A stretch of DNA of 12,522 bases, from positions 1 through 12,522 of the forward strand of contig JAQWON010000018.1 of NCBI GenBank assembly GCA_029245825.1, written 5' to 3'. Source of the DNA: Flavobacteriaceae bacterium (GTDB taxonomy: Bacteria > Bacteroidota > Bacteroidia > Flavobacteriales > Flavobacteriaceae). Both the position numbers and the translations under genes were made by a program. Of this stretch, positions 1-7,063 are shown in pieces. Under the pieces are notes generated by a model that saw only the letters and a program-made list of their open reading frames with translations, searched no databases and was not told the origin of the DNA. Position 1 is the stretch's first letter, and each line of letters starts with the position of its first letter.

Positions 1-1316
1 GATATATTTTCTTTTATATCTTCCCAATCATAATTCTTAAATTCATCCCACTCAGTAATTATGGCAATAGCATCTGCTTTTAAAAGTGCTTCTTTAACAT
101 TATCAAAAGCAAATAATTTTTTATTTAATAACGATGAAAAATTCTCTTTTAAATCATCATTTTTATTGTAATAATCTTCCAAATCCCTTTTTATTTTAGT
201 TTGTCCAATCATAGGGTCATAAACACATATTGTTGCACCTTTCTCTAATAAAAAACTTGAAATATAAATCGCAGGAGACTCTCTAGAATCATTTGTTCCC
301 TTTTTAAACGCCCATCCCAAAATAGAAACCTTCTTGTCTTTTAATGACCCGTCTAAGGAAGAAACTATCTTTTTTGCAAAACGTTTTTTTTGATAATCAT
401 TAATTTTAACTACTTGATGCCAATATTCAGCTGTTTCCTCGAGGCCATAATGACGGCATAAATAAACGAGGTTTAAGATGTCTTTTTGGAAACAACTACC
501 TCCAAAACCAACTGAAACTTTTAAAAATTTTGATCCAATACGATGATCCATTCCTATCCCCATAGAAACTTCATCTATATCAGCTCCTGTTTTTTCACAT
601 AAAGCTGAAAGACTATTAATAGATGAAATTCTTTGAGCAAGCATTGCATTTGAAGCTAATTTTGTTAATTCAGAAGACCAAACATTTGTAGTTAAAATCT
701 TTTCTTTTGGAATCCAATTTAAATAAATCTTCATTAACTTATTAACTGCTTCTTGTCCTGACTTCGTTGAATCTCCCCCTATAAGAACTCTGTCTGATTT
801 GAACAGATCTTGAATGGCCGTTCCTTCAGCTAAAAACTCTGGATTAGAAATCACTTCAAATTTTACTCCTTTCCTGCCTTCTTTTTTTAAGATTTCTTTA
901 ATTCTTTCAGCTGTTCTAACTGGCAAGGTTGACTTCTCAATTATTATCTTATCTTTTGAAGCTGTTTTAGCAATTCTTTTTGTGCACGAATCAATATACT
1001 TTAAGTCAGCTGCCATGCCAGCCCCAGGACCTTCATTTTTTGTCGGAGTATTAACTGCCATAAAAATCATCTCAGCTTCTTGAATTGCCTCATCAATTTT
1101 TTCGGAGAAAAATAAATTCTTATTCCTTGTTTTATCAATTACAGATTTTAAACCGGGCTCAAAAACAGGAAGCTCATTTAATGGCCCGTTCCATGCATTA
1201 ATTTTTTTAATATCAACATCTACAACTTTAACATTTATGTTAGGACATTTTAGTGCAATAACTGCCATCGTTGGACCTCCAACATAACCAGCTCCAATAC
1301 AACAAATATTTTTCAT
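1..1316 (-). CDS. ugd: UDP-glucose 6-dehydrogenase, eukaryote-type (3' end cut by window edge)
   Basis: Oxidises UDP-glucose to UDP-glucuronate with two NAD+ in the cytoplasm, supplying an acidic sugar for capsule or exopolysaccharide. My translation from the ATG at 1316 gives 438 complete residues and no stop before position 1; the family usually runs to about 460, so only a short tail is missing. The N-terminal Rossmann motif GAGYVGG is at residues 8-14, the STLPVRT segment near 129-135, NPEFLAEG at 158-165, and the catalytic cysteine is Cys275 in GFGGSCFQKDILNL. The FQKD form of that motif is typical of animal and plant UGDH; many bacterial enzymes read FPKD. The gene starts one base after the stop of the cytidylyltransferase-like gene (TAA-A-ATG), so the two are almost certainly co-transcribed. 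Family assignment is secure; the exact sugar specificity is inferred from the family. Confidence 0.93.
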   Translation of the reverse strand, partial: MKNICCIGAGYVGGPTMAVIALKCPNINVKVVDVDIKKINAWNGPLNELPVFEPGLKSVIDKTRNKNLFFSEKIDEAIQEAEMIFMAVNTPTKNEGPGAGMAADLKYIDSCTKRIAKTASKDKIIIEKSTLPVRTAERIKEILKKEGRKGVKFEVISNPEFLAEGTAIQDLFKSDRVLIGGDSTKSGQEAVNKLMKIYLNWIPKEKILTTNVWSSELTKLASNAMLAQRISSINSLSALCEKTGADIDEVSMGIGMDHRIGSKFLKVSVGFGGSCFQKDILNLVYLCRHYGLEETAEYWHQVVKINDYQKKRFAKKIVSSLDGSLKDKKVSILGWAFKKGTNDSRESPAIYISSFLLEKGATICVYDPMIGQTKIKRDLEDYYNKNDDLKENFSSLLNKKLFAFDNVKEALLKADAIAIITEWDEFKNYDWEDIKENI

Positions 1317-1317
1317 T

Positions 1318-1737
1318 TTAATTTTTTAAGAGCCATGATGAAGATTGAATTTTACTTCCCAAGCCATCAATTAATTCAATTCCTAATCTATTACAAACAG
1401 GAACCTCAGGAGAGGTCTTATTATTTTGATCTCCTCCATTTCCAAAAAACAATTTAAATTTTTTTGAAAATATTGAATTAACTTTTTCAATGCTTTTACA
1501 AACAGTCTTATCAGTATCTACAGATATAAAAACTTCATCTATTACTCTTAATTCTCTTAATATTATAGCTCTTTCATCTTCTAACATAAACTCTTTTGAT
1601 CTTTTTAAAGCTCTTTGGCGATCATTATTTAGAATAACAATAAGAAAATCCGCTTTTCCTTTTGCTGACTTGAAATAATCTATATGACCTTTGTGTAATG
1701 GATTAAAGTATCCAGAAACTATAATTGCTTTTTTCAT
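1318..1737 (-). CDS. Cytidylyltransferase-like (HxGH nucleotidyltransferase superfamily) protein
   Basis: A small 139-residue protein of the HxGH nucleotidyltransferase fold, which includes TagD-type glycerol-phosphate cytidylyltransferases and heptose-phosphate adenylyltransferases. It probably activates a phosphorylated alcohol or sugar as a CDP or ADP derivative. The nucleotide-binding signature is G-Y-F-N-P-L-H-K-G-H at residues 9-18 (His15, His18). An FGNGGD segment lies near residue 100, and a C-terminal I-Q-S-S-S-W-L-L stretch sits where family members carry their second phosphate-binding motif. The length is normal for a single domain and nothing looks broken. It lies 25 bases after the regulator stop and one base before the UDP-glucose dehydrogenase start, inside the polysaccharide operon. 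That context suggests a role in making an unusual polymer constituent, but I cannot name the substrate. Confidence 0.82.
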   Translation of the reverse strand: MKKAIIVSGYFNPLHKGHIDYFKSAKGKADFLIVILNNDRQRALKRSKEFMLEDERAIILRELRVIDEVFISVDTDKTVCKSIEKVNSIFSKKFKLFFGNGGDQNNKTSPEVPVCNRLGIELIDGLGSKIQSSSWLLKN

Positions 1738-1762
1738 AGAAGCCTTTTATTACTTTAATAAT

Positions 1763-2290
1763 CTAGTTCTTAACTGGTTTATCTTTTTTAAATAAGACAA
1801 TATTTGGCTGATCACTTAAAAACTTACTTGCCAAGTAAAAACTAACCTTCCTTTTTATAAGATTTTCTATTTTTTCCTCTAGCTGGTTTATGTACTCCAT
1901 ATCTAACCCATTTCCAATTAAAAAAATTTCGATTTTGCCAGAATCCATACCTTTTGCATAATCCCCAACCAAAATTATCTTTTTAACATCTCCCATACGT
2001 TCCAAAACATTTTCTACAATATCTTCAAGACCCAAATGTTTTAGCACTACCTTTCTAAGCACCTCAAACAATGGATGCTTTACATTTGCCTTATATTCAA
2101 CCTTATTATAAGATTTGACTTTTTCTAAATAACCAGCGCCATGAAGATGATTAAGTTCTTTCCGAATTGAATTTGTAGATTCTCCCATTTCATTAGCAAG
2201 TCCATTTAAATAACCCCGGTTAGCTTGCGAAATAAAAAATTTAATCAACAAACGTAACCGGGTTTTTGAAGTTATAAGACCTCCCAACAT
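1763..2290 (-). CDS. Winged-helix transcriptional regulator with degenerate nucleotidyltransferase-like domain
   Basis: A 175-residue protein with an N-terminal winged-helix DNA-binding region (roughly residues 4-70; recognition segment around GESTNSIRKELNHL). Its C-terminal half resembles a MNT/pol-beta-type nucleotidyltransferase core: L-V-G-D-Y-A-K-G at 107-114, then an acidic position and a hydrophobic strand. In active enzymes this reads G-S-x-A-R-G followed by S-D-x-D; here the DxD pair reads E-x-F (121-123), so catalysis is unlikely. I recall similar proteins, often labelled ArsR-like, beside sugar dehydrogenases in flavobacterial polysaccharide loci, which fits its place between two of them. 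I chose the ATG at 2290; an in-frame TTG at 2326 would add 12 residues, but TTG starts are uncommon and that extension runs into an inverted repeat. It probably regulates the surrounding operon; the operator is not proven. Confidence 0.8.
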   Translation of the reverse strand: MLGGLITSKTRLRLLIKFFISQANRGYLNGLANEMGESTNSIRKELNHLHGAGYLEKVKSYNKVEYKANVKHPLFEVLRKVVLKHLGLEDIVENVLERMGDVKKIILVGDYAKGMDSGKIEIFLIGNGLDMEYINQLEEKIENLIKRKVSFYLASKFLSDQPNIVLFKKDKPVKN

Positions 2291-2317
2291 CTGGAATACT
2301 AATTTAATTTGTTTATC

Positions 2318-2334
2318 AAGTACCAAAAGTACTT
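2318..2334. promoter_or_regulatory. Inverted repeat upstream of the regulator gene (candidate operator)
   Basis: AAGTAC and GTACTT form a perfect 6-bp inverted repeat with a 5-base spacer, 28 bases before the chosen ATG of the winged-helix gene and just downstream of a TAnnTTTG box. The position suits autoregulation by a dimeric winged-helix protein. A dyad this short in AT-rich DNA can arise by chance, so this is tentative. Confidence 0.35.
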
Positions 2335-2351
2335 AATATAAAATTAAAAAG

Positions 2352-2359
2352 CAAACATA
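2352..2359 (-). promoter_or_regulatory. Candidate Bacteroidota -7 box (TATGTTTG) before the regulator gene
   Basis: On the minus strand the sequence TATGTTTG matches the Bacteroidota -7 consensus TAnnTTTG exactly. It would place a transcript start near 2345, about 55 bases before the ATG of the regulator. No clear TTG sits at the usual -33 spacing, which lowers confidence. If real, the regulator, cytidylyltransferase-like and ugd genes have an internal promoter in addition to read-through from upstream. Confidence 0.35.
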
Positions 2360-2404
2360 AATCAAATAAAAAAAGTATTCCTTTTTTGTGTTCTTTCTTT
2401 ACTA

Positions 2405-3664
2405 CTAAAGTCTTCCATCTACTTCTTTAAGGTCTAATGCAGATTTTACATCATAAACAACTGATCCTTCAGGATGTCTCAAATGTCGTATGCCACGTTC
2501 TAAAAAAATGTTGTGCGGGACAGCTAATATGATTGATTGGTAAGTGTTAGGCTTAAATTTTAAGTTTATCCCATAATTCTTTTGAACATCATTTTTATCA
2601 GCAAGTGGATCATAAATGTCAACTTCAATTCCATACCTCTTTAAAGCATGATAAATATCTGGGACTTTAGAATTTCTAATGTCATTACAATTCTCTTTGT
2701 AGGTTATCCCCAAAATAATTGCCGTTGACCCTTTAACTATAATTGATTTATTTTTCATCAAATTTATAATCTTAGAAGCTATAAATTTGCCCATATTGTC
2801 ATTGACGTTTCTTCCTGCTAAAATTACTTCAGGAGAATAACCTAAACTCTTTGCCTTATGTATTAAAAAATATGGGTCAACGCTAATACAATGACCTCCA
2901 ACTAGCCCTGGTTTAAATTTTAAAAAATTCCATTTTGTAGCAGCTGCCTCTATAACTTCATTTGTGTCAATGCCAATGTGGTCAAAAATAATTGCCAACT
3001 CATTTATAAATGAAATATTCAGATCGCGTTGTGCATTTTCAATAGATTTAGAAGCTTCAGCCACTTTTATCGACGAAACTTTATGTGTACCTGCCTTTAT
3101 TATTTCCTCATATATTGCATCTACATGATTTGCTGTTTCTGGAGTAGATCCAGAAGTTACTTTTTTTATACTAACTAAAGTATTTACCTGATCTCCTGGG
3201 TTAATCCTTTCAGGGGAATAACCACAAAAAAAATCCTTGTTAAATGTTAATCCAGAACTTTTTTCTAATACAGGGACACACTCCTCTTCTGTACAGCCAG
3301 GAAAAACAGTGCTCTCATATATAACAAGATCTCCTTTTTTTAAATACTTACCAATAGTTTTGGAAACAGATATCAAATAAGTTAAATCTGGCTTTTTTTT
3401 AGAATCTACTGGCGTAGGTACAGTTGATATATAAACATTAAAATCTTTTAGCATATCTTCACTAGAAGACAAAACTAATTTATTCTTTAGAGCATTTTTT
3501 AGTTTAGAGGAATCAACTTGTTTGGTTTTATCTACTAAAAGATTTAATTCATTAACCCTTTTAGAGTCGCAATCATACCCTAAAACTTTAAACTTCTTTG
3601 CAAATTCAGTGGCTAATGGCAAACCAACATATCCTAATCCTAATATTGCTATCTTATCATTCAT
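2405..3664 (-). CDS. Nucleotide sugar dehydrogenase, TviB/WbpA-type (UDP-N-acetylhexosamine 6-dehydrogenase)
   Basis: NAD+-dependent cytoplasmic enzyme oxidising C6 of a UDP-N-acetylhexosamine (GlcNAc or GalNAc) to the uronic acid. The 419 residues are full length for the family. The Rossmann motif GLGYVGLP is at residues 9-16, the segment Y-E-S-T-V-F-P-G-C at 116-124, Y-S-P-E-R-I-N-P-G-D at 149-158, and the catalytic Cys259 in G-G-H-C-I-S-V-D-P-Y-F-L. This active-site string is typical of the TviB/WbpO/WbpA branch rather than of UDP-glucose dehydrogenase (GGSCFxKD), so it is not a duplicate of the ugd at the left end. It follows the polymerase-like gene by 23 bases and precedes the regulator on the same strand. 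The branch is well supported; GlcNAc versus GalNAc cannot be told from sequence alone. Confidence 0.92.
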   Translation of the reverse strand: MNDKIAILGLGYVGLPLATEFAKKFKVLGYDCDSKRVNELNLLVDKTKQVDSSKLKNALKNKLVLSSSEDMLKDFNVYISTVPTPVDSKKKPDLTYLISVSKTIGKYLKKGDLVIYESTVFPGCTEEECVPVLEKSSGLTFNKDFFCGYSPERINPGDQVNTLVSIKKVTSGSTPETANHVDAIYEEIIKAGTHKVSSIKVAEASKSIENAQRDLNISFINELAIIFDHIGIDTNEVIEAAATKWNFLKFKPGLVGGHCISVDPYFLIHKAKSLGYSPEVILAGRNVNDNMGKFIASKIINLMKNKSIIVKGSTAIILGITYKENCNDIRNSKVPDIYHALKRYGIEVDIYDPLADKNDVQKNYGINLKFKPNTYQSIILAVPHNIFLERGIRHLRHPEGSVVYDVKSALDLKEVDGRL

Positions 3665-3687
3665 CTAAGATTGGTATATAAAAATTC

Positions 3688-6018
3688 TTATTGATTACTA
3701 CAATATTGATTAATAGAGGTTTGGGCTTGAGAATATCCATAACCCAATGAAATATTAAATAATTCACAAGCCTGAACAGAATCTCCCCAATTAATCAAGA
3801 TTAAACCTTTCAAATATTCTGATTTTCCAGTCATTGGTTTGAACTCTTTAATAACCCTATTTAAATATAATAAGGATTGTCCATAATCCCCAGCTAAGAA
3901 ATATGCACTGGCAGCATTTTCAAAATGTGAATATTCTATATAGTTTATATCACCAGCGGCTTCAAACTTTTTAGCAGCTTCAATATACCTCCTTTGGTTG
4001 TAAAACGCTAATCCTTCAGCAGCTATTGAATTAGATTCATTTATCTTTTCTTGACCTATTACATATAGTCTTTGCATGCTTTTTATCTCGGGTTCATCTG
4101 GATACAGTTCTACAGCTTTATTAATTCTTTTAGCCATCCCACGAGTCCCTGGTTTTGTAACAGCAGCATATGCAATGATGAAATTTTTCCATATAACTGG
4201 ATTAGTTTTTCCTGATAAATTGTCCAAAGCACGGTTTAATTCTAACGTATCTCCTTTCACGCTTAGAACAGTAGCATAAGTTGCACCGTGAAGAGCATTA
4301 TTTGGAAGACCGTAAAAAGCTTTCTTAGAATAATGAAAAGCACTATCTATCTGGGCCATCTCAAAGTAGGCCTTGCCAAGAAGATTTTCACTAAAAAGCA
4401 GATAAGGATTTGCCGATATCCCTTCTTTAAGCATAGGTATAGCTTTTTCATACCTTTTGTAATAAAGATAGTACCTTGCTTTAATTGCCTGCATTGGAAT
4501 TGTAGTAACCGTAATGTTTGGAAGCCAAGGAGTAATATTATCAATTTTATCTAGACTAACATTATATTGATTGCTATTAAAATCACGCAGCAAAGTTAGC
4601 TGTCCTATTAGTGATTTATAGTTAACATTCGTTATATAAATACTAGGTGCCATGATAATTAAAAGAAAAAATGGGAAAAAAGAAAATCTTGATGTTTTTT
4701 TTGCTGAAACTTCTATTTTTTTTATCTGTCTGTAATGAAAAATAAGAAGTGACATTGTTAAAGCCCATGGGGCTAATACTTGTGGTCTTGCGATAGGAAA
4801 GTTAAGATTTGCATCAATGCCATAAACTCCTAAAGAACATGCTAGCATCATTATAAAGAGTTTCACCTCAGAGTTTAGGTTAGATTTAAAAAGAATGATA
4901 TAAATATAATATGCGCCGGAAATGAAGACAAAGAGATAGAGAAAAAAACCTATAAACCCAAGTTCAGCTCCCAATTGAATAAAATCACTGTGCGCATGAT
5001 AGGGAACTATATACCCACTAATGTCTTTTTTATCATAATCTATCGATGTTAGCTTCCAATTTCCTATTCCAACTCCTAAAATTGGATTGTTCATAATATG
5101 AGTTAATACATCTTCATAATATCTCAGTCTTTGATTAACAGATCCATCTTGAGTACTAAAAGAGATTGTAGCGGCTCTAGAAAGAGCATCTGCCCCTTTT
5201 TCAGAAGTATATCCTTGATTTGCAATAATTGCAAAACCCATTGGGACCAAGTAATAAAGATTTAAAAGCGAATGTTTTAAAGATTTTTCTTTGTATGAAA
5301 GATATGCAGACCATAAAAACAATAAGACGCCTATTAATCCTGCTGCCAAAAATGAAGCTCTACTTTCAATAATAGACAAACAAAAAAGGCCAAGGAAAAT
5401 CAGTGAAGAATATAAAATCTTAAACAAAAATCTCCTGGAAACAAAAATCAGATACAGTACATAAGGGAGTTTTATCGCAATAGAAAAAGCAGTAATATTC
5501 CTATTTGCAGTAACTCCTTTTAACTGTTCAGAATTAATTATCCCTGTTGAATTGTACATCTCAAAAAATTGTGCTAAAACTGCATAAACCTCAATAGATA
5601 AAATGAGCATTACGGCAAAAGATACTAACCTGTTTTTGTTTTTAATGTTGTAGAGAAAAATAGCTAAATTAAGAAGCATAAAAAGTGTGTTGAAATGCCT
5701 TACTATATTAACTAAAACCTCTGTTGGATTAATTGCATAGAAATAAGAAAGAAAAGCCCATAGGACAAATGAAATGTAACAAACTGCCATCCCAGAAGAC
5801 AAAACCGAAAAAAACCTATAAGAAAAATTTTTTCTGTTGTAGAACAGGTATATTCCAGAAACAAAATTAAGTATACTAAGGTATAACCACTGTGGGGCAA
5901 TCTTATCTACCGCAGACCAGTTTGGAATAAATCCAACAAGTAAAAAACCAATAATAAAAAGAGACGGAAAGAAATTTGATACATCAACCTTAGAAGGTTT
6001 AGAAGATTTCTGGGCCAT
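3688..6018 (-). CDS. O-antigen ligase / Wzy-like polymerase with C-terminal TPR region
   Basis: A 776-residue inner-membrane protein. Roughly residues 15-470 hold about a dozen hydrophobic segments. The Wzy_C/WaaL-type signature follows E-S-R-A-S (219-223) and includes the loop N-P-I-L-G-V-G-I-G-N-W (311-321) and Y-H-A-H-S-D-F (340-346) before A-E-L-G-F-I-G. From about 510 to the end it becomes soluble and helical with TPR-like repeats (for example Y-Y-L-Y-Y-K-R-Y-E-K-A near 518), probably on the periplasmic side. Such proteins either polymerise lipid-linked repeat units or ligate glycans to an acceptor; sequence does not separate the two, and related enzymes also glycosylate proteins. Simple ligases are about 400 residues, so the TPR tail is a real extension. 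It is the first gene of the minus-strand operon in this window, 56 bases from the divergent WecA-like gene. Confidence 0.85.
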   Translation of the reverse strand: MAQKSSKPSKVDVSNFFPSLFIIGFLLVGFIPNWSAVDKIAPQWLYLSILNFVSGIYLFYNRKNFSYRFFSVLSSGMAVCYISFVLWAFLSYFYAINPTEVLVNIVRHFNTLFMLLNLAIFLYNIKNKNRLVSFAVMLILSIEVYAVLAQFFEMYNSTGIINSEQLKGVTANRNITAFSIAIKLPYVLYLIFVSRRFLFKILYSSLIFLGLFCLSIIESRASFLAAGLIGVLLFLWSAYLSYKEKSLKHSLLNLYYLVPMGFAIIANQGYTSEKGADALSRAATISFSTQDGSVNQRLRYYEDVLTHIMNNPILGVGIGNWKLTSIDYDKKDISGYIVPYHAHSDFIQLGAELGFIGFFLYLFVFISGAYYIYIILFKSNLNSEVKLFIMMLACSLGVYGIDANLNFPIARPQVLAPWALTMSLLIFHYRQIKKIEVSAKKTSRFSFFPFFLLIIMAPSIYITNVNYKSLIGQLTLLRDFNSNQYNVSLDKIDNITPWLPNITVTTIPMQAIKARYYLYYKRYEKAIPMLKEGISANPYLLFSENLLGKAYFEMAQIDSAFHYSKKAFYGLPNNALHGATYATVLSVKGDTLELNRALDNLSGKTNPVIWKNFIIAYAAVTKPGTRGMAKRINKAVELYPDEPEIKSMQRLYVIGQEKINESNSIAAEGLAFYNQRRYIEAAKKFEAAGDINYIEYSHFENAASAYFLAGDYGQSLLYLNRVIKEFKPMTGKSEYLKGLILINWGDSVQACELFNISLGYGYSQAQTSINQYCSNQ

Positions 6019-6074
6019 CGTTAAATTTTCTTTTTATAATTTGCAAGATATAAATTTATTCAAGTTAATTATTC

Positions 6075-7004
6075 ATGGGTCCTTTAAATTTATTTTTAGT
6101 ATTTATTACTTCAGTAATAAGTACAATTATATTAAGAAAATTCTTTGTAAATCGTGAAATTTTTGATGCGATAAACCATCGCTCGGTTCATAAATCAACA
6201 GCAACTAAAACAGGTGGTATTGCCATTTTTATTACGCTTTTCCTTTTCTCTATTATTTACTATATAAAAGGGGATGAAATTTTTGACTTTTCACTTCTAA
6301 TTCCTCTGGGTATAATGTTTATCGTCGGTGTTTATGATGATTTTTATAATGCAGATTTTAAATTAAAATTCCTGCTTCAAATTATTGTAGCCAAAATTCT
6401 AATCGATCAAGGGCTGGTAATAAATGATTTTCACGGTGTTTTTGGTCTTGATATTATCCCAAATGTTCCAAGTCAACTTTTTACAATATTTGTCTTCCTG
6501 GTAATTGTAAACGCCATAAACTTTATTGATGGAATTGATGGTCTTGCAATTACAGAGACTATTAAAGTAATTCTTTTGGTGGAGTTCTTAACCAATACTC
6601 CAACTAAAATTAATGCTCTAGGAATGATCATTTTATTTAGCTTATTACCCCTTTACTACTTCAATTTTAAAAAAAGGAATAAAGTTTTTTTGGGCGATTC
6701 AGGATCTTTACTCCTTGGGACTTTAATATCAATTTATGCAATTATCCTCCTTGGAAATGAATACCAAATAAAAGATGTGTTTTTATCAAACAAGGCTTTG
6801 CTTTCTATTATTATTTTAATATATCCGCTCTTTGACTTGTTGAGAGTTTTTTATATCAGAATTATGAATAAAAAATCGCCATTTAGACCGGATAACAATC
6901 ATATTCATCACTACCTTCTAAAAAACGGTGTAAGTCATCTTGCTATTTGCCTAATTATAGAATTTATCTCGCTTCTGATTTTATCAATATTTATTATTCT
7001 CTAA
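6075..7004 (+). CDS. MraY/WecA-like glycosyltransferase family 4 (polyprenyl-phosphate sugar-1-phosphate transferase)
   Basis: An integral membrane enzyme of 309 residues that transfers a HexNAc-1-phosphate from its UDP donor to undecaprenyl phosphate, the first membrane step of O-antigen, capsule or enterobacterial-common-antigen-type synthesis. All family hallmarks are present: K-T-G-G-I-A-I-F (45-52), the Mg-binding Asp pair at 88-89 (V-Y-D-D-F), N-A-I-N-F-I-D-G-I-D-G-L-A (146-158), F-L-G-D-S-G (205-210), and R-P-D-N-N-H-I-H-H (271-279), the HIHH motif expected for WecA/TagO/WbpL rather than MraY. About ten hydrophobic segments cover the rest. It is transcribed away from the polymerase-like gene, so the 56-base gap presumably holds back-to-back promoters, though none matches the consensus cleanly. 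It ends at a hairpin terminator. Confidence 0.92.
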   Translation: MGPLNLFLVFITSVISTIILRKFFVNREIFDAINHRSVHKSTATKTGGIAIFITLFLFSIIYYIKGDEIFDFSLLIPLGIMFIVGVYDDFYNADFKLKFLLQIIVAKILIDQGLVINDFHGVFGLDIIPNVPSQLFTIFVFLVIVNAINFIDGIDGLAITETIKVILLVEFLTNTPTKINALGMIILFSLLPLYYFNFKKRNKVFLGDSGSLLLGTLISIYAIILLGNEYQIKDVFLSNKALLSIIILIYPLFDLLRVFYIRIMNKKSPFRPDNNHIHHYLLKNGVSHLAICLIIEFISLLILSIFIIL

Positions 7005-7006
7005 AA

Positions 7007-7039
7007 AAAAAGCCTTCCCAAAAGGAAAGGCTCTTTTTT
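7007..7039. terminator. Bidirectional intrinsic terminator between converging genes
   Basis: AGCCTTCC (7011-7018) pairs with GGAAAGGCT (7024-7032) with one bulged A and a loop of about five bases. It is followed on the plus strand by C-TTTTTT and on the minus strand by a run of T (the A-run at 7003-7011). It lies 7 bases after the stop of the WecA-like gene and about 30 bases past the stop of the minus-strand lipoprotein gene, so it can terminate both. Confidence 0.85.
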
Positions 7040-7063
7040 AATTAAGTAAGAAAATATATTTCC

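Noticed and set aside
814..1083. Plus-strand open frame of 89 codons
   Set aside because: It lies antisense within the UDP-glucose dehydrogenase gene, whose frame carries all family motifs; the antisense product has no recognisable features.
2291..2326. TTG start adding 12 residues to the winged-helix regulator
   Set aside because: TTG starts are rare in Bacteroidota, and the extension overlaps the inverted repeat. The ATG at 2290 begins right at the M-L-G-G-L-I-T-S-K-T-R-L-R-L-L segment typical of the family as I recall it.
4076..4554. Short open frames on both strands within the polymerase-like gene
   Set aside because: They overlap the TPR region of an intact 776-residue gene, and their translations show no conserved pattern.
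5712..5900. Minus-strand 62-codon frame
   Set aside because: It is out of frame inside the membrane part of the polymerase-like gene; hydrophobic codons in a membrane gene often leave such shadows.
6019..6074. Clear promoters in the divergent polymerase/WecA-like gap
   Set aside because: AT-rich stretches such as ATAATTTG and TATATCTTG come close to TAnnTTTG but none matches well with a TTG at proper spacing.
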